Below the pieces are notes generated by a model, which was given only the letters and a program-made list of their open reading frames with translations, did not search any database and was not told the DNA's origin. A stretch of DNA of 64,000 nt from Saccharibacillus sp. JS10 (GTDB taxonomy: Bacteria; Bacillota; Bacilli; Paenibacillales; Paenibacillaceae), in assembly GCF_024436065.1 (NCBI RefSeq), contig NZ_JANFNS010000004.1, forward strand, positions 124,001-188,000. The letters are read 5' to 3'. Shown piece by piece: positions 18,230-27,041 of the stretch. The position numbers and the translations under genes are program-made. Numbering within the stretch: the first letter of the stretch is position 1; every line of letters starts with the position of its first letter.

Positions 18230-18291
18230 ATCTCTCCAAACGCAGTATGATACAGACAGCAGATGTTGACTTATACAGAAAATGGAGAGAT
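18230..18291 (+). promoter_or_regulatory. Inverted repeat that includes the threonine aldolase ribosome binding site
   Basis: ATCTCTCCA at 18230-18238 is exactly complementary to TGGAGAGAT at 18283-18291, which is the Shine-Dalgarno region of the aldolase gene. A TATGAT box (18245-18250) lies between the arms, so whether the left arm is transcribed depends on which promoter is used. Confidence 0.3.
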
Positions 18292-18296
18292 GAACA

Positions 18297-19367
18297 ATGA
18301 CTCGATTCGAATGTGATTACACCCAAGGCGCTCACCCGCGCATTATGCAAAGACTGTTGGAGACGAATATGGAGCAGACGAGCGGTTACGGTACCGATGA
18401 ACATTGCGAACGCGCGCGCAACTTGATTCGACACGCTTGCGATCATGATCGTGCTGACGTCCATTTCCTGGTTGGCGGTACGCAGACCAATACGACAGTC
18501 ATCGCGGCATTGCTACGTCCGCATCAAGGTGTGCTTTCGGCAGATACGGGGCATATCGAGGGGCATGAGACAGGCGCGATCGAGTCGACCGGGCATAAAG
18601 TATTAACGCTTCCGCACCAGAATGGCAAAATTACAGCGGAGCAAGTGCGCGAAGCTTACGAAGCGCATCTGAACGATGGAGCGAAAGAACACTGCGTGCA
18701 GCCGGGCATGGTCTATATTTCACAGTCAACCGAAAACGGAACGGTCTACAATTTGGCGGAACTTGAAGCATTGAGCGAAGTGTGCCGCGCCTACGGCTTG
18801 CCCTTGTTTGTCGATGGGGCAAGACTTGGCTACGCGCTGGCAGCGGAAGGCAGCGACGTAACGCTCGCGGATTTGGCGCGTCTAACCGATGTGTTCTACA
18901 TTGGCGGTACGAAGCTTGGCGCACTGATGGGCGAAGCAGTCGTGATCATCAACGAAAGCTTAAAACGCGATTTCCGTTATTTGATCAAGCAGCGCGGCGG
19001 TTTGTTGGCAAAAGGGCGTCTGCTCGGGATTCAATTCGAAACGCTATTCGAAGACGGGTTGTATTTCGAGATTTCGCGTCATGCCGTCTCGCTAGCGATG
19101 AAGCTGCGTAACGGTATCCAAGAGCTTGGTTTCGGATTTTTGCACAACTCGCCAACCAATCAGCAGTTTCCGATTTTGCCGAATGAACTGTTGGAGCCTT
19201 TAAAAGCCAAGCATACGTTTACGACTTGGGAAAAAGTGGACCACGATCATACCGCCGTTCGTTTCTGCACAAGTTGGGGAACGACGGAAGAAGAGATTGA
19301 CGAGCTGATTGGCGATTTGCAGAGTTTGAAAACAGGCGAACGGTTGCCTGCGAATGTTCTTGGCTAG
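18297..19367 (+). CDS. Threonine aldolase family PLP enzyme
   Basis: Pyridoxal-phosphate lyase that splits L-threonine or allo-threonine to glycine and acetaldehyde. The fold-type I pattern is clear: TSGYGTDEHCERARNLI, VGGTQTNTTVIAALL, LFVDGARLGYAL with the PLP-binding Asp, and the Schiff-base lysine in FYIGGTKLGALMGEAV. At 356 residues the length is typical. Start behind GGAGAG. This subgroup is often annotated low-specificity threonine aldolase or beta-eliminating lyase; exact substrate is not shown. Confidence 0.85.
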   Translation: MTRFECDYTQGAHPRIMQRLLETNMEQTSGYGTDEHCERARNLIRHACDHDRADVHFLVGGTQTNTTVIAALLRPHQGVLSADTGHIEGHETGAIESTGHKVLTLPHQNGKITAEQVREAYEAHLNDGAKEHCVQPGMVYISQSTENGTVYNLAELEALSEVCRAYGLPLFVDGARLGYALAAEGSDVTLADLARLTDVFYIGGTKLGALMGEAVVIINESLKRDFRYLIKQRGGLLAKGRLLGIQFETLFEDGLYFEISRHAVSLAMKLRNGIQELGFGFLHNSPTNQQFPILPNELLEPLKAKHTFTTWEKVDHDHTAVRFCTSWGTTEEEIDELIGDLQSLKTGERLPANVLG

Positions 19368-19383
19368 ATCGATATTGAACAAG

Positions 19384-19440
19384 AAAAAGAAGCGGGTTCC
19401 AGCGTCTTGATGACGATCGGAACCCGCTTCTTTTTGGTGC
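19384..19440. terminator. Strong bidirectional terminator
   Basis: A 17-bp perfect stem (19384-19400 with 19419-19435) with AAAAA and TTTTT ends separates the aldolase gene from the converging bgl operon. Confidence 0.93.
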
Positions 19441-19472
19441 TGGATCACGCTTGGAATAAAAATTGGATTGGA

Positions 19473-20939
<1,467 letters not shown>

Positions 20940-20988
20940 TCAAATTCCTCCTATTAACTCTTGCTGATTGGATTTATATAGATTATGG

Positions 20989-22974
20989 CTATCTGATCGC
21001 TGTCAGAAGTTTCGTACTTAACGTACTCTCGCTAACGGATTCGATCGTCACGTCTTGGTAATCGAAAGCATTCGTAACCAATACAGGAGTGATCGTAGGC
21101 ATTCCTGCTGCTTGGATCGCGTCTGTATCGAATTCGAGCAATAGATCGCCTTTTCGGAAAGAATCGCCTTCTTGCACATGTAGAGTGAACGGCTCGCCTT
21201 TGAGCTTCACCGTATCCATGCCGACATGGACAAAGAGTTCGACGCCTCCGTCCGATTGCAACCCAATAGCGTGCCGGCTTGGCGTCGTGGTCGCGACTAC
21301 GCCGTCGAACGGTGCATACAACTTGCCTTCTTCGGGTTCAATCGCAACGCCCGGACCCATCGCACCGGTGCTGAACGCTTCATCCGGTACTTCCGACAGC
21401 GGCAACACTTTGCCTTTGAGCGGCGACATTACGATCTCGTCTTCAAGCGGAACCGAAGCTTCGGCAATTCCGCTAGCGTCGCTCGAAGAAGTATTGCTGT
21501 GCAAGTTTGTTGTTTGCGGAGCAGTCGCTGCTGTGACCCCGCCATTCGCCGCAACGGCACCGCTTTCGGCGTCCCCGCCTGCAAAAGCAGCTGCTTTTTC
21601 GGTCGCGTCTTCGCCGTAACCAAAGAACATAACCATCAATACCGGAAGCACGAGCGCAATCGCGCAACCGATCAGAATGCCCCAGACTGACGTTGGATAA
21701 GCCTCATTTATCCCGTTCACGATCGTCAGCGGACCCGGGAGCCCGGCATAAGCAAAGTAATACGGGTTGAAAAAGCTTGCGACAATCGCGCCGATTGCAC
21801 CGGACAGACAGCCGTAAAGCATCGGTTTTTTGAATTTGAGCGTGATGCCGTAGATCGCAGGTTCGGTAATCCCGAACAGACCGGTAATTCCGGCAGACAC
21901 GCCGACTTTACGCGTTTCTTGCGAACGGGTTTTGATAATAACGCCGAGTACCGCACCGATCTGAGCGATAATCGCAATCGTCTGGTACGCTTGGAACGAA
22001 TCGCGTCCATATTGTTCGAAGTTGGCGAGTACCATAGGCGTGACGCCCCAGTGTACGCCGAAGATGACGATGACTTGCCAGAATCCGCCGACAATAGCGC
22101 CGGCAAGAGCCGGAACGTTTTCAGCCAAGAAGTTGTAGCCGTTGGCGATGCCGTTCGCACCCCATGTCGACAGAGGACCGATTAGTACAATCGTGAGCGG
22201 TACCATCAGAACCAGACACAAAAACGGAACGAATAGCGGACGAATCACTTCGTGCATAATCTTGTTCAAGAATTTTTCCAAGTAAGACAAAATCCATACC
22301 AAGAACAGCGGAGGCAGTACGGACGACGTATATGTCGTTTCCGTCAACGCAATTCCGATAAAGCGGAAATTTTCTCCGTCCGAGATTCGCGCCGCTATCG
22401 CTGCCCAATCCGGCGTTACCAATGCGGCGCAGCTTGCTACAGCGATAAAAGTGTTGGTTTTGAAATGTTTGGATGCCGTAATTGCGATAAAGATCGGCAA
22501 GAACGTAAACGGCGCCCAAGAAATAAAGCTGAACACTTCGTATGTGCCGGTTTCGGCAAACGCCGGATAAATCAGATTCGTAACGATCAGCAGACCTTGC
22601 AAAATCCCTGCGGCAGCTAATATGTATACAAAAGGAGCAAATACCGCCGACATCGTTGCGATGATTCGGTTCAAAATCGTGCCTTTCGGCGCGTCGTCTC
22701 CTGTATTCGCTTCCAGATTGGCAAGCCCGGCAAACGAATCGTACACTTCGCCGACGTGTTGACCGATGACGACTTGGAATTGCCCTCCGTTTTCTACGAC
22801 CGTGATGACGCCCGGCATAGACGCGACTTGTTCTTTAGCAGCAGGGCTGGTTTCTTTCAATACCAATCGAAGCCGGGTTGCACAACGAGTGGCACTGACG
22901 ATATTGTCGCTACCGCCGACGGCTTCCAAAATATCTTTTGCCAATTTCGGATAATCTCTTACGCTAGTTGCCAA
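20989..22974 (-). CDS. PTS beta-glucoside transporter EIIBCA
   Basis: Imports and phosphorylates aryl-beta-glucosides or cellobiose-like sugars. The domain order is EIIB (phospho-Cys at about residue 31 in SATRCATRLRLVL), EIIC with about ten helices and the GITEPAIYGITLKFKKPM loop, a Ser/Ala/Thr-rich linker, and EIIA (phospho-His in ELFVHVGMDTVKLKG). I prefer TTG 22974, which follows AGGAGGG by about 6 bases and yields the usual N-terminus MATSVRDYPKLA; the ATG at 23055 would add 27 unlikely residues. The glucosidase gene follows, and a GntR-type regulator is divergent. Confidence 0.93.
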   Translation of the reverse strand: MATSVRDYPKLAKDILEAVGGSDNIVSATRCATRLRLVLKETSPAAKEQVASMPGVITVVENGGQFQVVIGQHVGEVYDSFAGLANLEANTGDDAPKGTILNRIIATMSAVFAPFVYILAAAGILQGLLIVTNLIYPAFAETGTYEVFSFISWAPFTFLPIFIAITASKHFKTNTFIAVASCAALVTPDWAAIAARISDGENFRFIGIALTETTYTSSVLPPLFLVWILSYLEKFLNKIMHEVIRPLFVPFLCLVLMVPLTIVLIGPLSTWGANGIANGYNFLAENVPALAGAIVGGFWQVIVIFGVHWGVTPMVLANFEQYGRDSFQAYQTIAIIAQIGAVLGVIIKTRSQETRKVGVSAGITGLFGITEPAIYGITLKFKKPMLYGCLSGAIGAIVASFFNPYYFAYAGLPGPLTIVNGINEAYPTSVWGILIGCAIALVLPVLMVMFFGYGEDATEKAAAFAGGDAESGAVAANGGVTAATAPQTTNLHSNTSSSDASGIAEASVPLEDEIVMSPLKGKVLPLSEVPDEAFSTGAMGPGVAIEPEEGKLYAPFDGVVATTTPSRHAIGLQSDGGVELFVHVGMDTVKLKGEPFTLHVQEGDSFRKGDLLLEFDTDAIQAAGMPTITPVLVTNAFDYQDVTIESVSESTLSTKLLTAIR

Positions 22975-23020
22975 AATAATCCCTCCTACGATCGCAAACG
23001 ATCCATCTATAGATTTCAAT

Positions 23021-23038
23021 AATTGTAACGGTATAATT
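23021..23038 (-). promoter_or_regulatory. Possible GntR operator of the PTS operon
   Basis: AATTGTAACGGTATAATT is an imperfect palindrome (7 of 9 arm positions match) located 47 bases before the PTS start codon, in the intergenic region shared with the divergent GntR gene. Confidence 0.35.
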
Positions 23039-23125
23039 TTATAATAACCAAACAAATATAATTTGAATAGACAATTAAATAAAAAGGTTTAATTTTTTTC
23101 GAAAAGCTGTTTTGCTAAAAGACTA

Positions 23126-23134
23126 TGCTATAAT
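23126..23134 (+). promoter_or_regulatory. Extended -10 promoter of the GntR gene
   Basis: TGCTATAAT is a perfect extended -10 element about 45 bases before the GntR start codon. No good -35 box accompanies it, as is common for extended -10 promoters. Confidence 0.55.
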
Positions 23135-23178
23135 TTCGTTAAAATCAGGGGTTTCCCTAGCGAAAAGGAAATGACACC

Positions 23179-23880
23179 ATGCTCAAATACCAGCAAATTG
23201 CGGACGAAATCGAACACTATATTGAAGAACGGGAATTGCAGCAAGGGCACAAGCTTCCGGTGCTGGAAGAATGGATCGCGCGTTTTGAAGCCAGCAAAAG
23301 TACGCTGACCAAAGCTTTAGAGCTGCTGGAACGCAAAGGCGTGATTTTTCAAGTGCGGGGAAGCGGCATCTTCGTCAGACGACACAAGCGCAAAGGCTAT
23401 ATCAGCTTGACGTCCAATCAAGGCTTCAAAAAAGACTTGGAAGATTTCAAACTCAGCTCGAAAGTATTGGAACTCGATGTTCGCAAACCGACTCGCGAAG
23501 CCGCTTCTAATCTGAATGTGAGCGTGGACGACGACGTGTATTACGTAAAGCGGATTCGCTATATTTTCGAGCAGACATTATGTTTGGAAGAATCGTATTT
23601 CAATAAATCGATCGTGACGTACCTCAACCGCGAGATTGCCGAAGATTCCGTTTTTCAATATGTAAAAGAAGGTCTGGGTCTGAAAGTCGGATTTTCCGAT
23701 CAATATATGCACGTCAATAAATTGAACGTAGAAGAAGCGAACTATTTAGGCTTGAAAAAAGACGATCCGAAATTCGTGATGGAAAGTATTTTTTACCTGA
23801 CGAATGGGCAGCCTTTCGATTTCTCCAGAGTGACGTATAACTATATTCAGTCGCAGTTTTTTATTCAGGCGGGGGAGTAG
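23179..23880 (+). CDS. GntR/HutC-family transcriptional regulator
   Basis: Sugar-responsive repressor. Residues 1-70 form a GntR winged helix (KYQQIADEIEHYIEE, FEASKSTLTKALELLERKG), and the rest is a UTRA ligand domain (YYVKRIRYIFEQTLCLEESY). UTRA domains of this type sense sugar phosphates, as in TreR and BglR-like proteins. It is divergent from the beta-glucoside PTS operon and most likely controls it, with a phosphorylated glucoside as inducer. The gene is followed by phosphoketolase 146 bases downstream. Confidence 0.88.
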   Translation: MLKYQQIADEIEHYIEERELQQGHKLPVLEEWIARFEASKSTLTKALELLERKGVIFQVRGSGIFVRRHKRKGYISLTSNQGFKKDLEDFKLSSKVLELDVRKPTREAASNLNVSVDDDVYYVKRIRYIFEQTLCLEESYFNKSIVTYLNREIAEDSVFQYVKEGLGLKVGFSDQYMHVNKLNVEEANYLGLKKDDPKFVMESIFYLTNGQPFDFSRVTYNYIQSQFFIQAGE

Positions 23881-24026
23881 AAAAAGGAAAAGGCGAAGAT
23901 GGCTCGGTGAATGGCGCGTAAGATGGGTAAACAAGCTCTGTGGGCTGATTTATAGCCGAAGCGGACAAAACGTAGATACATACAAGTAAAGAGCCGCACT
24001 CAATATGCCAAAGGAGTGAGAGCATC

Positions 24027-26420
24027 ATGAAACCCGAAACCAAACGCAAGGTTCATGACCATTCGTCGCCGGAATACCTGAGTAAACTTGACGCTTACTG
24101 GCGTGCAGCCAACTATTTATCGGTCGGACAAATTTATTTGAAGCAAAATCCGCTGCTCAGGCGACCGCTTGAAGAATCGGATATCAAAGTGCATCCGATC
24201 GGTCACTGGGGCACCGTTCCCGGGCAAAACTTTATTTACGCGCATTTAAACCGTGCTATCGATAAATACGATCTGAATATGTTTTATATCGAAGGCCCCG
24301 GGCATGGCGGGCAAGTGATGGTATCGAACGCTTACTTAGACGGCAGTTATACCGAGATCTATCCGCAGATTACGCAAGACGAACAAGGGATGCAGAAGTT
24401 GTTCAAACAGTTCTCGTTCCCCGGAGGCGTCGCTTCGCACGCGGCACCGGAAACGCCGGGTTCGATTCATGAAGGCGGGGAACTCGGCTATTCGCTCTCG
24501 CACGGCGTCGGAACGATTCTCGATAACCCGGATCTGATCGCGGCAGTCGTGATCGGCGACGGAGAAGCAGAGACGGGTCCGCTTGCGACTTCGTGGTTCT
24601 CCAACCGGTTTATCAATCCTATCACGGACGGGGCCGTATTGCCGATTCTGCATCTGAACGGATTCAAGATCAGCAACCCGACGATTATGGGACGGCAAAC
24701 TGATGAAGAGTTGGAACATTATTTCCGCGGGCTTGGCTGGGAACCGTTATTTATCGAAGGCGACGACCCTACCGTCATGCACCCGAACATGGCAAAAGTC
24801 GTGGATACCGCGATCGAAAAAATTGGGCAGATTCAGCGTCATGCCCGCGAACACAACGATCCTTCCCGTCCGACTTGGCCGGTGCTGCTCTTCCGTACGC
24901 CAAAAGGATGGACAGGTCCGGAAAAATGGGACGGCAAAACGGTAGAAGGTTCGTTCCGCGCGCACCAAGTGCCGATTCCCGCGGATCGCGAACATATGCA
25001 GTACACGCCTGCGCTGACAGAGTGGATGCACAGCTATCGTCCGAATGAACTTTTCGACGAGCAAGGTTCTTTAAATGCGGATATTGCCGAAATTTTACCG
25101 CGCCCCGAACGCCGTATGGCAAGCAATCCGGTGACGAACGGCGGCAAACTAATTCAAAACTTGAAGCTACCGAATCTCGCGGATTACACGGTGAAAATCG
25201 ATAAGCCCGGCGCGCAAGATGCTCAAGATATGGCAGTGCTCGGCGAATATGTCCGCGATGTGATGAAACTGAACGAAGCAGAACGGAATTTCCGTATTTT
25301 CGGCCCTGACGAAACGATGTCGAATCGTTTATCCGCCGTCTTCGAAGTCACAAAGCGGCAATGGGTAGCCAGAATCGACGAGGTCAACGACGAAGATATG
25401 GCGCACGCAGGACGCGTGATCGATTCGCAATTGTCGGAGCATCAGGCAGAAGGCATGCTGGAAGGGTATGTGCTGAGCGGCAGGCATGGATTTTTCGCCA
25501 GTTACGAAGCATTTCTCCGCGTCGTCGATTCGATGATTACCCAGCATTTCAAATGGATGCGTAAAGCGTCCGATCTGCCGTGGCGCGAAGATATTCCGTC
25601 ACTCAATCTGCTCAGCTCGTCCACCGTATTCCAGCAAGACCATAATGGATATACGCATCAAGACCCTGGCATTTTGACCCATCTCGCCGATAAAAAGCCT
25701 GAATTTATTCGGGAGTATCTGCCTGCGGATGCGAATACATTGCTAGCGGTATTTGAAAAAATCGCAAACGACCGTCAACGGATTAATGTCGTCGTCTCGT
25801 CCAAACACCCGCGTCCGCAATGGTTTGGAGCCGAAGAAGCGGCAGAGTTGATCGACAAAGGGATGAAGATCGTCGATTGGGCGAGTACGACCAAGCCCGG
25901 CGAAGAACCGGATATTGTGATCGCGGCTTCCGGTACCGAACCGACCGTCGAAGCTTTCGCGGCGATTCAGATTTTGCATCAGCAGCTTCCAGAGTTGAAA
26001 ATTCGTTGCGTGAACGTCGTCGATCTGCTGCGTCTACGTCATCACAAACGTGATCCGCGCGGGCTGACCGACGAGACGTTCGACGCAATGTTCACCGTGG
26101 ATAAGCCGATCGTATACGCGTTCCACGGGTACGAAGGATTGCTTAAAGATCTATTTTTCGACCGTGCCAATCGTAAACTGTATGCGCATGGTTATCGGGA
26201 AAACGGCGATATCACGACTCCGTTCGATATGCGTGTGCTGAATCAAATGGATCGATTTAGTATTGTCAAAACAGCGGTCAGCAGCTTGCCTCATTCCGAA
26301 CGACACGTCGAAATTTTGCGCGAAATGGATGAAATGCTGGATAAGCATACTCGTTATATTCGCGAAGAAGGTCGCGATTTGCCAGAAGTAACCGAGTGGA
26401 AGTGGGAAGGGTTAGAGTAA
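24027..26420 (+). CDS. Xylulose-5-phosphate/fructose-6-phosphate phosphoketolase
   Basis: Thiamine-diphosphate enzyme that cleaves xylulose 5-phosphate (and possibly fructose 6-phosphate) to acetyl phosphate and a sugar phosphate. Hallmarks: [52 protein letters not shown], the ThDP motif [28 protein letters not shown], and [12 protein letters not shown]. At 797 residues the length is normal. AAGGAGTGAG precedes the start. The gene is single, ends at a strong terminator, and links to the thiamine operon only through its cofactor. Confidence 0.95.
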   Translation: MKPETKRKVHDHSSPEYLSKLDAYWRAANYLSVGQIYLKQNPLLRRPLEESDIKVHPIGHWGTVPGQNFIYAHLNRAIDKYDLNMFYIEGPGHGGQVMVSNAYLDGSYTEIYPQITQDEQGMQKLFKQFSFPGGVASHAAPETPGSIHEGGELGYSLSHGVGTILDNPDLIAAVVIGDGEAETGPLATSWFSNRFINPITDGAVLPILHLNGFKISNPTIMGRQTDEELEHYFRGLGWEPLFIEGDDPTVMHPNMAKVVDTAIEKIGQIQRHAREHNDPSRPTWPVLLFRTPKGWTGPEKWDGKTVEGSFRAHQVPIPADREHMQYTPALTEWMHSYRPNELFDEQGSLNADIAEILPRPERRMASNPVTNGGKLIQNLKLPNLADYTVKIDKPGAQDAQDMAVLGEYVRDVMKLNEAERNFRIFGPDETMSNRLSAVFEVTKRQWVARIDEVNDEDMAHAGRVIDSQLSEHQAEGMLEGYVLSGRHGFFASYEAFLRVVDSMITQHFKWMRKASDLPWREDIPSLNLLSSSTVFQQDHNGYTHQDPGILTHLADKKPEFIREYLPADANTLLAVFEKIANDRQRINVVVSSKHPRPQWFGAEEAAELIDKGMKIVDWASTTKPGEEPDIVIAASGTEPTVEAFAAIQILHQQLPELKIRCVNVVDLLRLRHHKRDPRGLTDETFDAMFTVDKPIVYAFHGYEGLLKDLFFDRANRKLYAHGYRENGDITTPFDMRVLNQMDRFSIVKTAVSSLPHSERHVEILREMDEMLDKHTRYIREEGRDLPEVTEWKWEGLE

Positions 26421-26428
26421 ATGGAGAG

Positions 26429-26470
26429 AGGTTCTACTTTTAAAAATTTAAAAGTAGAACCTTCTTTTTT
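26429..26470 (+). terminator. Terminator of the phosphoketolase gene
   Basis: A 14-bp perfect stem (AGGTTCTACTTTTA with TAAAAGTAGAACCT) is followed by TTCTTTTTT. Confidence 0.92.
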
Positions 26471-26551
26471 ATGCTTGTCGTCGTTATAATTTGAAAAATA
26501 GAAAATAAAACTAATAAGTGTGTATCAGGCTAAGGAGTGAACATCCATAAA

Positions 26552-26842
26552 ATGAAATCTAAATTCAGATATAACTTGGCGTTAGTGGGGATAATCATGT
26601 TAGGCTTGATGATTGCTGGGATTGTACTTTATCAGCATTCCGGGCACGAAACGTATACGCAAGCGACACTCACGTCATTGGAATCCGATTCTTTGACGAT
26701 TAACAATTATGCACACGATTCGTTAGAGCTGAACATACATAATCAAGTAGATACCGCTGGGCTAGAAGTCGGCGAAAAGTATTTCTTTCTTTACGTGGAT
26801 CGTATTGGATCGCCGATACAGGTAAAGCGAATAGATCGTTAA
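26552..26842 (+). CDS. Small membrane-anchored protein, unknown
   Basis: A 96-residue protein with one N-terminal helix (LALVGIIMLGLMIAGIVLY) and an outer domain of about 65 residues rich in beta-strand patterns (TQATLTSLESDSLTINNY, YFFLYVDRIGSPIQVKRID). It resembles small OB-fold-like exported domains, but I cannot name a family. An in-frame GTG at 26537 overlaps the AAGGAG site, so ATG 26552 is more likely although the 14-base spacing is long. It is flanked by terminators on both sides, so it is monocistronic. Confidence 0.65.
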   Translation: MKSKFRYNLALVGIIMLGLMIAGIVLYQHSGHETYTQATLTSLESDSLTINNYAHDSLELNIHNQVDTAGLEVGEKYFFLYVDRIGSPIQVKRIDR

Positions 26843-26863
26843 TGTTCGAACAAAATTAAATTC

Positions 26864-26903
26864 AAAAAACCGCTATTGCTTTCCAACGATAGGCGGTTTT
26901 TTG
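26864..26903 (+). terminator. Terminator after the small membrane protein
   Basis: AAAAAACCGC.TAT and ATAGGCGGTTTTTT arms form a hairpin with one bulged G, ending in six T. Confidence 0.85.
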
Positions 26904-26929
26904 GTCTTCTATCGCTTACATATGTACAT

Positions 26930-26958
26930 TTGAACAGGATTCCCGAATATTATATGAA
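26930..26958 (+). promoter_or_regulatory. Probable promoter of the GH3 gene
   Basis: TTGAAC and TATGAA with a 17-base spacer, about 85 bases before the GH3 start codon. The -10 overlaps the cre site. Confidence 0.45.
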
Positions 26959-26968
26959 AACGCAACCA
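26955..26968 (+). promoter_or_regulatory. cre site (CcpA operator) before the GH3 gene
   Basis: TGAAAACGCAACCA matches TGNAANCGNWWNCA at all fixed positions and overlaps the proposed -10 box, the position for repression by CcpA. Confidence 0.7.
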
Positions 26969-27041
26969 ATTATCCGGGTAGTTTGCTTCTCCACATCTAT
27001 TTTAAAATAGAAAAAGAAAGCGTATTCGAAGGAGGAACTTC

